This document shows positions 34,129 through 44,318 of a stretch of 64,000 bases of DNA, piece by piece; position 1 is the stretch's first letter; every line of letters starts with the position of its first letter. The DNA comes from Romboutsia timonensis. Its GTDB lineage: Bacteria > Bacillota > Clostridia > Peptostreptococcales > Peptostreptococcaceae. The stretch covers positions 1,849,478-1,913,477 of the forward strand of contig NZ_LT629850.1 of the NCBI RefSeq assembly GCF_900106845.1, written 5' to 3'. Made by a program: the position numbers and the translations under genes. The notes under the pieces were generated by a model. The model saw only the letters and a program-made list of their open reading frames with translations, made no database searches and was not told the DNA's origin.

Positions 34129-34386
34129 TTATGCGTCAAAATCTACATGATATTTTTTTTCAGGAGTATTTATATCTATATAAGATAAATTAAAATTCTC
34201 ATCCATAACATCTATCTTAAATTCAAAAAATACGTCATCTTCCTTTTTAGACATAAATATATAACTTCCATTTTCTTTTTCTTCTATTTCATCACATATC
34301 TCATCATATATCTCTTCACCACTTGCATATCCTAAGTATCCTGAAGCTTTTATTTTTTCTTCTATTAATCTATATATTTCTTCCAT
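34129..34386 (-). CDS. Small acidic hypothetical protein, 85 aa
   Basis: I do not recognise a family. Strongly acidic, with a helical N-terminal half (EEIYRLIEEKIKA) and a beta-rich C-terminal half (SYIFMSKKEDDVFFEFKIDVMD). ATG after AGAAAGAAGG. Probably a small cytosolic protein. Confidence 0.65.
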   Translation of the reverse strand: MEEIYRLIEEKIKASGYLGYASGEEIYDEICDEIEEKENGSYIFMSKKEDDVFFEFKIDVMDENFNLSYIDINTPEKKYHVDFDA

Positions 34387-34633
34387 AGTAATACCTTCTT
34401 TCTATATTAACTAAATTTAATCCTACCAATAATTTATTATTTTTTCAATAGGTTTAATTTAAATTAAAAATATTATTTGGAATTTACATATTTTTATTAT
34501 TATATTCTCTCAATATGTCTAAAATAATTAATTTATATATTAATAAGTTTGTTAAATTTTTCTATTATATAAATTAATTATCTTTTATATTATACAAACT
34601 ATATGTATAATCTTACATAGGGGGGGGATTACT

Positions 34634-35500
34634 ATGAATAAATTAGAAAATGATTTTTTAATAATAGAAACTAGTAAATCTGGTGCAGAATTAACTAGAA
34701 TATTCTCAAAGGCTCTAAATAAGGAAATTTTATGGAATGGCGATTCTAAGTATTGGGGTAGACATTCTCCAATCCTATTTCCTATTGTAGGACGACTTAA
34801 AGATAACGAAACAATTATAGATAACAAAGTTTATAATATGACTCAACATGGTTTTGCTAGAGATATGAATTTTAATTTAGTTGATACTGCAGATAATTCT
34901 ATATCTTATAAATTAACTTCAAATGAAGATACTAAAAAATATTATCCTTATTCGTTTGAACTTATTATTACATATAAATTAATAAATAATAATGTTAATA
35001 TTTATTGGGAAGTTAAAAATACTGATTCTAATGACATATATTTTTCTATAGGCGCTCATCCTGCATTTAATATTCAATCTAATGTAGAAGATTATTACTT
35101 AAAGTTTAATTCTAGAAACAATATAGAAAATATTTCTTTAAAAGGACCTTTTAATGATAAATATACTAAAGTAGATACATTAGATAGATTAGATTTATCT
35201 AATGATGTATTTAAAAATGATGCTATCATATATACAAATATAGATGAAATAAGTTTAAAATCTAAAAAAGAGGATTACTTTATAAATGTATCATTTAAGG
35301 ATTTTCCATTAGTTGGTATATGGTCGCCATACTATAAAGATACAAATACTATAGCACCTTTTATATGTATAGAACCTTGGTACGGTTTATGCGATAATAT
35401 AAATTCTGATAAAATATTTAAGAATAAAGCATTTATTAATAAATTAAAATCACAAGATACTTTTAACGCATCTTACTCTATAAGTATAGAACAAAAATAG
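34634..35500 (+). CDS. Aldose 1-epimerase family protein (LacX-like)
   Basis: The 288-residue galactose-mutarotase-fold protein of the YihR/LacX group has WGRHSPILFPIVGRLKD near the N-terminus, HGFARDMNF, a conserved SIGAHPAFNI with the catalytic-region His and PFICIEPWYG with Glu. It interconverts anomers of an aldose or of a hexose phosphate; the exact sugar is unknown. The start follows a run of eight G residues (TAGGGGGGGG). It is isolated. Confidence 0.88.
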   Translation: MNKLENDFLIIETSKSGAELTRIFSKALNKEILWNGDSKYWGRHSPILFPIVGRLKDNETIIDNKVYNMTQHGFARDMNFNLVDTADNSISYKLTSNEDTKKYYPYSFELIITYKLINNNVNIYWEVKNTDSNDIYFSIGAHPAFNIQSNVEDYYLKFNSRNNIENISLKGPFNDKYTKVDTLDRLDLSNDVFKNDAIIYTNIDEISLKSKKEDYFINVSFKDFPLVGIWSPYYKDTNTIAPFICIEPWYGLCDNINSDKIFKNKAFINKLKSQDTFNASYSISIEQK

Positions 35501-35526
35501 CTATCTCTATAAAGATAGCTATTTTT
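35493..35526. terminator. Shared terminator containing both stop codons
   Basis: AAAAATAGCTATCT (35493-35506) pairs with AGATAGCTATTTTT (35513-35526). The epimerase stop (35498-35500) and the kinase stop (35519-35521) lie in opposite arms. Confidence 0.85.
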
Positions 35527-38500
35527 GTTCTAATATTATAATAAATTTACATCCTTTTCCTAGTTCACTTTCAACGGATATTTGTCCACCATGCATATCT
35601 ATAATTTGCTTAGTTATGGTCAGACCTAATCCACTACCACCTTCAGATTCTGCACCTTGGTCAATAACTTGATTAAATCTATTAAATATTGAGTCATGGT
35701 ATTTTTTATCTATACCAATTCCTGTATCCTTTACTATTATCTTTACTTTTTCATCTAAATCTTCTATAGTTACTTCAATGGTTCCACCCTCTGGTGTAAA
35801 TTTAGCTGCATTACTGACTAAATTAACTATACACCTTTCAATTTCATGCTCATCACATTTAATTATCTTTTCTTCCATTTCAGGGTCTATAATAAGCTCT
35901 ATACCCTTTCTTTCTATATAATCTTTTAACGATAATGTAGCTTCCTCAACTATATATACTATATCATGTTCTCTTATATTTAATTGATATGATCCTGATT
36001 CTATTTTAGCTGTATCTATTATATTATTTATTAGATTTAATAGTCTATTTGTATTTCTTCTAACTACTTGCATACATCCATTTAATTTACTCTTTCCTAT
36101 TCCATCTTTAGATTTATTAAGTTCAGTTACAAGTTGCTCTGTAGAAGAAATCACATTTAGAGGGGTTCTAAGCTCATGAGATAAATTTACAAAGTAATTA
36201 TTTTTTCTTTTTTCTAGCTCAATTACTTTTTTCAATAATTTATCATTCTTCTCCATCTCCTTAGTTAATTGTAAAGTTTTATTTTTTACAAGATTATCAA
36301 GTCTTTTTACACTATTAATTGTTCTATATATAACTATTGTTATAATTATTAAATATATTAATATTGCTGCTTTACTTTTCCAAATTGGAGGCTTTATAAT
36401 AAACTTTACAGCACTTTCATCACTTACTTTTCCACTATAACTTCTTGCTTTTATTTTTAACGTATAAGTTCCTGGTGCTAAATCACTATAATTTATATTA
36501 TTACTTCTAGATATATCCCAACTATCACTTACACCTTCTAACTTATACATATACTGTATATTTTTAGTATTTTTATAATTTGATATAAAAACACTTATAT
36601 TTATAGTATTTTCATTATATTTAAACTCTTGATTATTTATATCTTTATATACCTTACCATTAACTTTAAATTCATCAAATATAACCGTAGGTACATATCT
36701 TGACCTATTAATATCATTTGGTCTAAATATATTTAATCCATTAATCCCTCCAAAGAAAAGTTCACCACTGTTATTTTTATAATATGCTCTTCCATTGAAC
36801 TCATTACCTTGAAATCCATCAATAATATTAAAAGTTTCAAATGTCATTGTGTTAGTATCTAATTTAGATATTCCCAAATTTGTACTAGCCCATAAATTAT
36901 TATTATCATCTACTAATAATCCATAAACCGTATTATTAGATAGTCCATCTTTTTCTGAATATCGTTCAAATGTATTGTTTGATTCATTTAATTTATTTAA
37001 CCCATAACTAGTTCCTATATAAAGATTTCCATTTTTATCTTCTACAATAGATCTTATATTATTGCTACTTATAGATGTCTTATCTTCTTTTTTATTTCTA
37101 TAATTTTCTATGGTTCTTTTATTTGGATCTATTTTAACTAATCCCCCATCTATAAAGCATCCTACCCAATAATTTCCCTTCCTATCTTCATATATTACTT
37201 TTATATATTGATCCTCAATATTATGATTTGTTAATATATCAGTTATATCTATAATTTCATTAGTATTAGTATTTAGTACACTAATACCATTTGCTGTTCC
37301 TATCCATACGTTCTTTTTACTATCTGCAAATAATGCTGTTATGTTATTATTACAAATCCCATCTTCAGTGTTATATATATTTATAGTTTTTAAATCTTTA
37401 TCGACTTCATTTAATCCATTTTTTGTAGCTATAAATATTTTATTATCAATTCCAACTATATCATTTATATTATCATCGCTTATAGGATAGTCTTTTGATG
37501 TTTTATTTAAATGTTTTACATTATAATTTTTTCTATTTATAACATTAACACCTTTTGAATTAGTACCAACCCATAATAGACCATCTTTATCTTCATAAAT
37601 CCCATGTATAGAGTTATCGCTGATACTATTTTCATCAAATGGGTCTTTCTTATAATGTTCTATATTTGTATTTGGGTCAAACATACTTATTCCTGCATAT
37701 GTTCCAACCCAAATTAATCCACTTTCATCTTCTTGTATACTAAATACTTCATCATTAACTAAACTAGTTTTATCATATATTTTATTTTTATATGTTGCGA
37801 AATTTTCTGTTTGCTCATTATATTTAGCAAGCCCATTATCTGTTCCTACCCATAAGTTTCCAGAACTATCTCTTAAAATATCCTTTACATAATTTCCTGG
37901 AAGTGATTTTTCATCCCTATAATCATTTTTATATTGCTTGACTTCATTAGTATTTATATCTATTCTATTTAATCCTTCTTTTAATGCTCCGGCCCATATA
38001 TATCCTTTTGGATCATATCTTACTACATAAATATCATTTTCACTTATATCAAATTTACCATGCCCTGTTTTAAAGCTAATTATATTCTTGTTATTTTTTA
38101 TATCAATTTTATCTATTCCATTATTTGTAGCAACCCAAATATTTTGATTTTCATCTTCAGCTAAAGAGCGTATAAACTGACTACTTAAGTCACTATCTTT
38201 ATTGAAAATTCTATAGAATTCATCTTTCTTTTCATTATATATATTTAAACCATCTGATGTTCCAACTAAAACATCTCCAGATTTAGTTATCAATATGTCT
38301 CCAATATTATAATGTGATAAGCTTTTTTCTTCATCATTCATATTATAGTTAGTTATTAAATCAGTTTTTGTATCTATCTTGCTTAATCCATTAGCTGTAC
38401 CTACCCATATATTTCCTAAATTATCCTGATTTATATCTACAATATAATTATTTGTAATACTATTTTCCAATTCTTCATCATGCTTGTATATTTTAAATTC

Positions 38501-38722
38501 ATACCCATTGTATCTACATAGTCCATCATTAGTTCCTAACCATATATATCCTTGGTCATCTTGAATTATAGTTTCAACAGTTCCTTGTGAAAGGCCATCT
38601 TCACTAGTTATATTCTTGAAATTTATATTGTTATATGCTGATACATAAACTATATTTGTAGTTATTAGCAAAATAATCAATAATAACATATATATTATAT
38701 ATTTCTTATTCATTGTCTTCAT
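35519..38722 (-). CDS. Beta-propeller (Reg_prop/Y_Y_Y) sensor histidine kinase
   Basis: In the 1067-residue protein a signal anchor (about 8-28) is followed by some 14 two-component-propeller repeats of the type GLIWVGTYAGISMFDPNTN (two seven-bladed propellers, about 30-690), a Y_Y_Y domain (about 690-780), a membrane helix (about 785-805), a HisKA domain with phospho-acceptor in NLSHELRTPLN (about 840) and a HATPase domain (NLVSNAAKFT, DTGIGID, GSGLGLT). There is no receiver or DNA-binding domain, and no response regulator gene is adjacent, so the partner must be elsewhere. Such sensors often detect glycans; the ligand is unknown. Confidence 0.92.
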   Translation of the reverse strand: MKTMNKKYIIYMLLLIILLITTNIVYVSAYNNINFKNITSEDGLSQGTVETIIQDDQGYIWLGTNDGLCRYNGYEFKIYKHDEELENSITNNYIVDINQDNLGNIWVGTANGLSKIDTKTDLITNYNMNDEEKSLSHYNIGDILITKSGDVLVGTSDGLNIYNEKKDEFYRIFNKDSDLSSQFIRSLAEDENQNIWVATNNGIDKIDIKNNKNIISFKTGHGKFDISENDIYVVRYDPKGYIWAGALKEGLNRIDINTNEVKQYKNDYRDEKSLPGNYVKDILRDSSGNLWVGTDNGLAKYNEQTENFATYKNKIYDKTSLVNDEVFSIQEDESGLIWVGTYAGISMFDPNTNIEHYKKDPFDENSISDNSIHGIYEDKDGLLWVGTNSKGVNVINRKNYNVKHLNKTSKDYPISDDNINDIVGIDNKIFIATKNGLNEVDKDLKTINIYNTEDGICNNNITALFADSKKNVWIGTANGISVLNTNTNEIIDITDILTNHNIEDQYIKVIYEDRKGNYWVGCFIDGGLVKIDPNKRTIENYRNKKEDKTSISSNNIRSIVEDKNGNLYIGTSYGLNKLNESNNTFERYSEKDGLSNNTVYGLLVDDNNNLWASTNLGISKLDTNTMTFETFNIIDGFQGNEFNGRAYYKNNSGELFFGGINGLNIFRPNDINRSRYVPTVIFDEFKVNGKVYKDINNQEFKYNENTINISVFISNYKNTKNIQYMYKLEGVSDSWDISRSNNINYSDLAPGTYTLKIKARSYSGKVSDESAVKFIIKPPIWKSKAAILIYLIIITIVIYRTINSVKRLDNLVKNKTLQLTKEMEKNDKLLKKVIELEKRKNNYFVNLSHELRTPLNVISSTEQLVTELNKSKDGIGKSKLNGCMQVVRRNTNRLLNLINNIIDTAKIESGSYQLNIREHDIVYIVEEATLSLKDYIERKGIELIIDPEMEEKIIKCDEHEIERCIVNLVSNAAKFTPEGGTIEVTIEDLDEKVKIIVKDTGIGIDKKYHDSIFNRFNQVIDQGAESEGGSGLGLTITKQIIDMHGGQISVESELGKGCKFIIILEQK

Positions 38723-38835
38723 ATCTATCCCCTTACTAAAGTCGATTCTTGTATGCTCATGTCAAATTATAACATATATATTTATCACTTTCCATATTAT
38801 GGTAAATAATATCTTTTGCAAATTTAAATACTAAA

Positions 38836-38860
38836 AAGCCCTGATAAAATATCAGAGCTT
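38836..38860 (-). terminator. Terminator of the 77-aa membrane gene
   Basis: AAGCCCTGATA / TATCAGAGCTT, with one mismatch; on the minus strand it is followed by TTTTTAG. Confidence 0.7.
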
Positions 38861-38865
38861 AATAT

Positions 38866-39099
38866 TTATTGCCTTTTACTTTTTAATAGCATATATAAAT
38901 TGTATATATTTATCATTATAATTAGTGCATTAGATATAACAACAGGGTAAGCTTTCACATTTAGACCATATATAACAAATAGTAAACATCCAATAGAGTT
39001 TATTATTCTTAACTTTACTATAGATGTCATTGTAAGTGATATTACTATAAATAAAGATGCCGAATATCCTACCCATTCAATAGGTGCAACATTGAACAT
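38866..39099 (-). CDS. Small three-helix membrane protein, YgjV/SemiSWEET-like
   Basis: The 77-residue protein is almost entirely three membrane helices (about 8-25, 32-48, 52-71), with EWVGYSASLFIVISLTM, LRIINSIGCLLFVIYGL and ISNALIIMINIYNLY. The pattern resembles YgjV-type and SemiSWEET small transporters, but assignment rests on general pattern only. The start follows AAAAGGAG. Confidence 0.65.
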   Translation of the reverse strand: MFNVAPIEWVGYSASLFIVISLTMTSIVKLRIINSIGCLLFVIYGLNVKAYPVVISNALIIMINIYNLYMLLKSKRQ

Positions 39100-39233
39100 G
39101 ATTTATATCTCCTTTTATATCTTTTTACTTATTATTTGATATTTTTAGTTAATTTATAATATATATTATAAATAACCGTACATAAGCATATGAAAATTAT
39201 ATTACAAATTTTATATCTATTTTATATTGTATA

Positions 39234-39280
39234 AAAATAGGAGATAAGCTTATTTTCACACAAACTTATCTCCTATTTAT
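39234..39280 (-). terminator. Terminator of the 180-aa gene
   Basis: AAATAGGAGATAAG / CTTATCTCCTATTT stem directly after the stop codon. Confidence 0.8.
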
Positions 39281-39822
39281 TATTCACTAAATTTTTCTAT
39301 TAATTCTTTTAATATATTTTCTATATCTCCACTATCATCAACTTCTCTTATCCTTGGATTAGATAATCCACCACTATGTTCAAAGTCTACAACAGAGATT
39401 ACAATTTCTTCATCTTCCTCTTCAAAGTCAAATAATAATCCAATTATATTATCAACATTTAAGCTCAATTCTCCTATATCTTTTATAGTGCTATTATCCT
39501 CATATATATCATCTAAATAATGATTAAGTATATATTTTTTTCCATCTATAAACTCTACTTTTTCTGCCCCCTCATATGTCTTGCCTATAGCAAAATGAAG
39601 TACATACTCTCCATTTAGTAAAGGCTTTTTATAATCACTCGCATCTTCTAATTCTTCATAGTCTTCATCAAAAATAACTACATCCATATAATCTCTATCT
39701 ATTAAACAAATTCTTGATACATAATTAGGGTATTCTGATAATAATTCTTCAACATTATCATTATAATAATTTATAAAATTTTCTAATTTAAATTCATCTG
39801 GATTAATTCTTATAGGCTCCAT
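39280..39822 (-). CDS. Acidic hypothetical protein, 180 aa
   Basis: I do not recognise a family. The protein is very acidic (DFEEEDEEIVISVVDFEHSGG), cytoplasmic, mixed alpha/beta. ATG after GAGAGG. It is flanked by its own terminator and 220 bp of AT-rich DNA and is not in an operon. Confidence 0.65.
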   Translation of the reverse strand: MEPIRINPDEFKLENFINYYNDNVEELLSEYPNYVSRICLIDRDYMDVVIFDEDYEELEDASDYKKPLLNGEYVLHFAIGKTYEGAEKVEFIDGKKYILNHYLDDIYEDNSTIKDIGELSLNVDNIIGLLFDFEEEDEEIVISVVDFEHSGGLSNPRIREVDDSGDIENILKELIEKFSE

Positions 39823-40005
39823 AATATATTTCCTCTCTTCATTAGCATTTTACAAAATAACTTATTTTTTGACAAACGATAAAATATACTATATCATAAA
39901 CCAAGTCTTATTAACAGTATAAAAAACAAAGGATGCTTAGTATAAAATTATAATTACAATAATTTAAAAGATTATCTAATTTAAACTTAGTTTACTTGCA
40001 GATAT

Positions 40006-40044
40006 AAAAATAGCCTAAGATAAAATTTACCTTAGGCTATTTTT
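40006..40044 (-). terminator. Terminator of the lipoprotein gene
   Basis: AAAAATAGCCTAAG / CTTAGGCTATTTTT stem. Confidence 0.85.
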
Positions 40045-40048
40045 ATAT

Positions 40049-40891
40049 CTATAATTCTTGTCCATATACAGATATTTCTGATATGCATGTATCTTTATAT
40101 ACTCTACCATTAGTATATACTTCTTGGATAATGACTTTAACTGAATTTGTATTTATTCCACCAATATCTATAGTTTGGTACTCCATATTATTATCTTCTA
40201 GCTCATATACTTGTTGGCTCTTATCTGAAAACTCTATAATAACTTTTTTAACTCTATTATTTTTCATATATGTTTTTTGATTTTTACTAAATCCATTTAT
40301 TATATCTATTTTATCAACTCTAAATGTATTATTACTTGAAAACTGTATAAATTGTCCTATTCCATCATCACTTACACCTTCTATCCAAGCAGTGGATGGA
40401 TTATCACCAATAACATTTTCAACTTTATAATTCATAGACTTTTGAATTAAATGAGATGATGCATATACATTATCCCAAGTTATAAGATTTGATGTAACTT
40501 TATTATCAACTTGTATTGTATCATTTTCTGTTTTTTCTTTTATTTTTGCTCCCAAGGCCACTACACCTTTTATAATACCGCCTTCAGTATCTTCTTTATT
40601 AAACAATTCTTTTAATAATTTAATCGACTCTTCATATTTTTCATTTTCATAATACTCAGTAGCTAAAAGCAATTTATCTAACTGACCATTAAGATTTGAA
40701 TATCCATCTATTTTGCTTCCTCCATTTTGTGATACATATACTAATAATCCCTTGGCTTGTTCAAACTCTTCTTTTGCTATTAAATCCTTACTAGATTTAA
40801 CAGCATTTTCAAGCATTGCTATCTTATCATTACTACTGCATCCAGTTAGTAAAATTGTACTTGTAAGTATTATTGTTGCTAATCTTTTCAC
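40049..40891 (-). CDS. Lipoprotein with C-terminal discoidin/NADase-type glycan-binding-like domain
   Basis: The 280-residue protein has a lipoprotein signal with lipobox LLTGCSS (Cys18). A helical TPR-like segment (about 25-115; EEFEQAKGLLVYV, ENEKYEESIKLLKELF) is followed by a beta-sandwich (about 140-280) with YKVENVIGDNPSTAWIEGVSDDGIGQFIQF, as in discoidin-like domains annexed to secreted clostridial proteins. GTG start with AGGAGG 5 nt upstream. It is likely surface-exposed; the ligand is unknown. Confidence 0.8.
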   Translation of the reverse strand: MKRLATIILTSTILLTGCSSNDKIAMLENAVKSSKDLIAKEEFEQAKGLLVYVSQNGGSKIDGYSNLNGQLDKLLLATEYYENEKYEESIKLLKELFNKEDTEGGIIKGVVALGAKIKEKTENDTIQVDNKVTSNLITWDNVYASSHLIQKSMNYKVENVIGDNPSTAWIEGVSDDGIGQFIQFSSNNTFRVDKIDIINGFSKNQKTYMKNNRVKKVIIEFSDKSQQVYELEDNNMEYQTIDIGGINTNSVKVIIQEVYTNGRVYKDTCISEISVYGQEL

Positions 40892-41006
40892 AGGTGCCTC
40901 CTAATATTTGTTCTAACTATATATAATACCATTTTTACCATTTTAAGTTATTAATTTTTAGAAGTAAAATATATAAATATTTTAAGTCGATTTTATAAAA
41001 TTTATA

Positions 41007-43124
41007 TTATTTTTTTAACTTAGCTAAAGCTTGTGCAAATGGATTATTAAAATTCTCTACATCTTTATTTTGACTTTTTAAGTATTTATTTATGTCTTTT
41101 TTAGATGCTTTATTTTTATCTTCTTGTTTTCTCTTATTATATGCTGATAATTTTTCTCTATGTCCACAAGAACATATAAATGTTTTTGCTTCTCCTTCAC
41201 CACGAAGCTCTAGTTTTTTATGACAAACAGGACATCTTGAGTTAGTTATTTGAGATACTGTTTTTCTAGTGTTACATTCTCTATCTTCACAAACTAACAT
41301 CTTTCCTCTTTTTCCCTTAACTTCAAGCATATACTTACCACATTCAGGACATCTATTTTTAGTTAGATTATCATGTTTAAACTTACTATCACTATTTTTA
41401 ATTTCTTTAACTATATCTTTTGAATAATCTTTCATTTCTTTTATAAATATATTTTTATTTAACTTTCCTTTAGATATATCTTGTAATTTCTTTTCCCAAC
41501 TTGATGTAAGCTCTGGAGTTCTTAACTCTGTTGGCACAAGGTCTAATAGTTGCTTTCCTTTAGAAGTTATTAATATATCTTTCCCTTTTTGATCTATTAA
41601 AAATGAATTAAATAATTTTTCTATTATATCTGCCCTAGTTGCAACTGTTCCTAAATTATTTTTTTCCATAGCTGTTAAAAGAGTAGCTTCATTTAAATAA
41701 GTTGGAGGATTAGTTTTACCAACCTTTACTTTAATATCATCTATTTTTAATATAGAATTTTTACTTATATTAGGCATACTTTCATAATTTTCTTCATCAT
41801 CTAAGTCTTTGTAAGTTTCCTTCCATCCTAAGCTATTTATTTTATTACCTTTAGCTACAAATATTTCACCTTCTACATTACCTTTGACTTTTGTTTCTGT
41901 ATATTCAAAAGGTGGACATAATACACTTAAAAATCTTTTAACAACAAGATCAAAGATCTTTCTTTCCTTCTCACTTAAGTTACTTATAAATACTCTTTCT
42001 TCTGTAGGTATTATTGCATGATGGTCACTTACTTTTGAATCATCAACAAATGATTTATTTACTTTTATATTTGATTTAAGTAATTTATTACAAACTTTTG
42101 AATACTCACTTACATTCACTGCTTTTATTCTATCCTTTAATGTATCAACTATATCACTTGTTAAATATCTTGAATCTGTTCTTGGATATGTAAGTACTTT
42201 ATGATGCTCATATAGTTTTTGCATTATTGATAATGTTTCCTTTGCTGAAAATCCATATATTTTATTTGCATCTCTTTGTAACTCAGTTAAGTCATATAAT
42301 CCAGGTGAATATTTCTTCTTATCTACTTTATTAACTTCTACAATTTCTAAATCTTTATTCTTTATTTTATTATATATATTATCTATCTTATCTTTACTAA
42401 ATGTTGATGTTAGATTTTTCTTATCTTGCCAAGTAAACTTTACTATTTCATTTGATATTTTAGTTTTCACTTCTAAAGTATAGTATTCTCTTGGTGTAAA
42501 ATTTCTTATTTCTTCTTCTCTTTTATGTATCATTGCAAGTGTTGGAGTTTGTACTCTTCCGCAAGAAAGTTGTGCATTAAACTTTGTTGTAAGAGCACGA
42601 GTTGCATTTATTCCAACAATCCAATCAGCTTCAGCTCTTGCTATTGCTGAGTTATATAAATTTTCATATTTTGATGCTTCTTTTAAATTTTTAAATCCAT
42701 CTTTTATAGCCTTATCTGTACTTGATGATATCCAAAGGCGTTTTAATGGCTTATTTGTATTACACTTTTGTAATATCCATCTTGCAACTAATTCACCTTC
42801 ACGCCCTGCATCTGTTGCTATTACTATTTTTCCTACATCATCTCTATTTATTTGAGATTTTACTATATTAAATTGCTTACTAGTTTTTTTTATTACTACA
42901 GTTTTTAGATGCTTTGGTAGTATTGGTAACTCATCTATATTCCATGCCTTATACTTTTGATCATAACTTTCTGGATCTGCCAATGTAACTAAGTGCCCTA
43001 ATGCCCATGTTACTATATACTTACTTCCTTCTATATATCCATTTTTATCATTTTTACATTCTAATACTCTAGCTATATCTCTACCTACTGAAGGTTTCTC
43101 TGCTAATACTAATGTTTTTTTCAT
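41007..43124 (-). CDS. topB: DNA topoisomerase III (type IA)
   Basis: The protein relaxes and decatenates DNA by single-strand passage. A TOPRIM domain (LVLAEKPSVGRDIA, ATDAGREGELVAR) is followed by the catalytic Tyr in LTYPRTDSRYL (Tyr313 from this start) and C-terminal zinc-ribbon motifs (RCPECGKYML, SRCPVCHKKL). An ATG at 43148 is in frame, but AAGGAAGG within that extension is 7 nt before the ATG at 43124, which gives the canonical MKKTLVLAEKPS. About 705 residues. Confidence 0.94.
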   Translation of the reverse strand: MKKTLVLAEKPSVGRDIARVLECKNDKNGYIEGSKYIVTWALGHLVTLADPESYDQKYKAWNIDELPILPKHLKTVVIKKTSKQFNIVKSQINRDDVGKIVIATDAGREGELVARWILQKCNTNKPLKRLWISSSTDKAIKDGFKNLKEASKYENLYNSAIARAEADWIVGINATRALTTKFNAQLSCGRVQTPTLAMIHKREEEIRNFTPREYYTLEVKTKISNEIVKFTWQDKKNLTSTFSKDKIDNIYNKIKNKDLEIVEVNKVDKKKYSPGLYDLTELQRDANKIYGFSAKETLSIMQKLYEHHKVLTYPRTDSRYLTSDIVDTLKDRIKAVNVSEYSKVCNKLLKSNIKVNKSFVDDSKVSDHHAIIPTEERVFISNLSEKERKIFDLVVKRFLSVLCPPFEYTETKVKGNVEGEIFVAKGNKINSLGWKETYKDLDDEENYESMPNISKNSILKIDDIKVKVGKTNPPTYLNEATLLTAMEKNNLGTVATRADIIEKLFNSFLIDQKGKDILITSKGKQLLDLVPTELRTPELTSSWEKKLQDISKGKLNKNIFIKEMKDYSKDIVKEIKNSDSKFKHDNLTKNRCPECGKYMLEVKGKRGKMLVCEDRECNTRKTVSQITNSRCPVCHKKLELRGEGEAKTFICSCGHREKLSAYNKRKQEDKNKASKKDINKYLKSQNKDVENFNNPFAQALAKLKK

Positions 43125-43236
43125 AAGTTTTCCTTCCTTAATCGCCATTTTGTTTTATAGTATATAGTATACCACTTGTATATAGTATATTTTAACTTTT
43201 TAATTTTTATAAACTATAAAATATATCTACATATAA

Positions 43237-43271
43237 AAAAGACTAACTTCTTCGAAAGTAGTTAGTCTTTT
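43237..43271 (-). terminator. Terminator between the 131-aa membrane gene and topB
   Basis: AAAAGACTAAC / GTTAGTCTTTT with T-rich minus-strand tail. Confidence 0.75.
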
Positions 43272-43348
43272 AACCCGTACATTATATTTTTATAAAGTTG
43301 TAGTTTTATATGCATACACCCGAACAATTAAAATAAATGTATTTTAGG

Positions 43349-43381
43349 TAGGCATATCTAAAAGAGTTTTAGATATGCCTA
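43349..43381. other. 14-bp hairpin without a T-run
   Basis: AGGCATATCTAAAA (43350-43363) pairs with TTTTAGATATGCCT (43367-43380) through a 3-nt loop. There is no U-tract on either strand. It lies in the 362-bp gap between topB and the next gene, which otherwise holds only the terminator at 43237. Confidence 0.55.
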
Positions 43382-43486
43382 ATAATATTATATGAATTAG
43401 CAGTTTATATATTCTATATTAGTTTTTTTATAAATATAATTTTTTTCATTACAAGTATTATTATTTAAATAAGATAACATAATACT

Positions 43487-43879
43487 TTATTCTAAAAATA
43501 CCCATATTATATTTACTATAAAATAAGATATAAAAATAGTTCCAATACCTGAAACAAACTCATTAACTCCTACATTAGCAATTTTGTTAGCCACAAAAGG
43601 CATACTTATAAATATAATACATGTAAAAATAAACTTTAATATTAAACTATACATATTTTTAAAACTCGAATACTCTTCATCATTTGTATAAAAATCTTTT
43701 TCCTGATTCTCACTTTTTATACATCTAGATTCATCTTGTATATTCCTATTTTTCAAATTTATCATATTTTTCTTATTTATATATTTAACTCTTCCATTTT
43801 GGTAAACTATCTCCATACTCTTTATTTCTTCTGAGTATTGTTTTAGTCTTTCATCAAAATTATTATTCACTTTTTCCAT
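43487..43879 (-). CDS. Hypothetical two-span membrane protein, about 130 aa
   Basis: I do not recognise a family. A polar cytoplasmic N-terminal region of about 80 residues is followed by two membrane segments (about 85-105 and 110-130). An ATG at 43906 is in frame, but GGAGG lies inside that extension 7 nt before the ATG at 43879 (MEKVNNN), so the latter is used. Confidence 0.68.
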   Translation of the reverse strand: MEKVNNNFDERLKQYSEEIKSMEIVYQNGRVKYINKKNMINLKNRNIQDESRCIKSENQEKDFYTNDEEYSSFKNMYSLILKFIFTCIIFISMPFVANKIANVGVNEFVSGIGTIFISYFIVNIIWVFLE

Positions 43880-44149
43880 ATCATATCCTCCACAATTCAT
43901 ATTCATTTTTGGATATGTTCATATCTTCTTATTAATAGAATATACAAATGTGCCATATATTGTACCAATTTATTATAATAAAAATAATGTATACTTATTA
44001 AATTTAATAATTTATTATTGTAATATCTATAAATACATCAGTCATTTGATAAATTGCTTGAACAAATAATTTCAAAATATCATTTTTTAATACTAAAACT
44101 ATTAATAAAACTTTTGTCTAGATGTTATTAATATAATTTACTTATATAT

Positions 44150-44203
44150 AAAAAATTCGCTTCGCTCATGTCGCCAACGACTTCGTCCGTTACTCAAAAT
44201 CTT
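44150..44203. repeat. Dispersed palindromic repeat, copy D (short type)
   Basis: AAAAATTCGCTTCGCTC, ATGTCGCCAACG and TCCGTTACTCAAAA match copy A most closely. The gap 43880-44290 holds nothing else I can identify. Confidence 0.65.
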
Positions 44204-44290
44204 TTTTACGCTCAAAACCAGTTGATTGATATTACTTACATTCAGAAGTTATCCACATTTTTTAAAATATTATAATATCCTTAAGCGTAA

Positions 44291-44318
44291 AAAAGTAGAA
44301 GATTAACTCCTACTTTGT
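44291..44318 (-). terminator. Terminator overlapping the sulfurtransferase stop
   Basis: CAAAGTAG / CTACTTTTTT on the minus strand; the stop codon lies inside the stem-loop. Confidence 0.7.

Noticed and set aside
43385-43480. A 27-codon frame after the 131-aa membrane gene (MLSYLNNNTC...)
   Set aside because: Poor ribosome binding site and no supporting feature; it is likely chance in AT-rich DNA.
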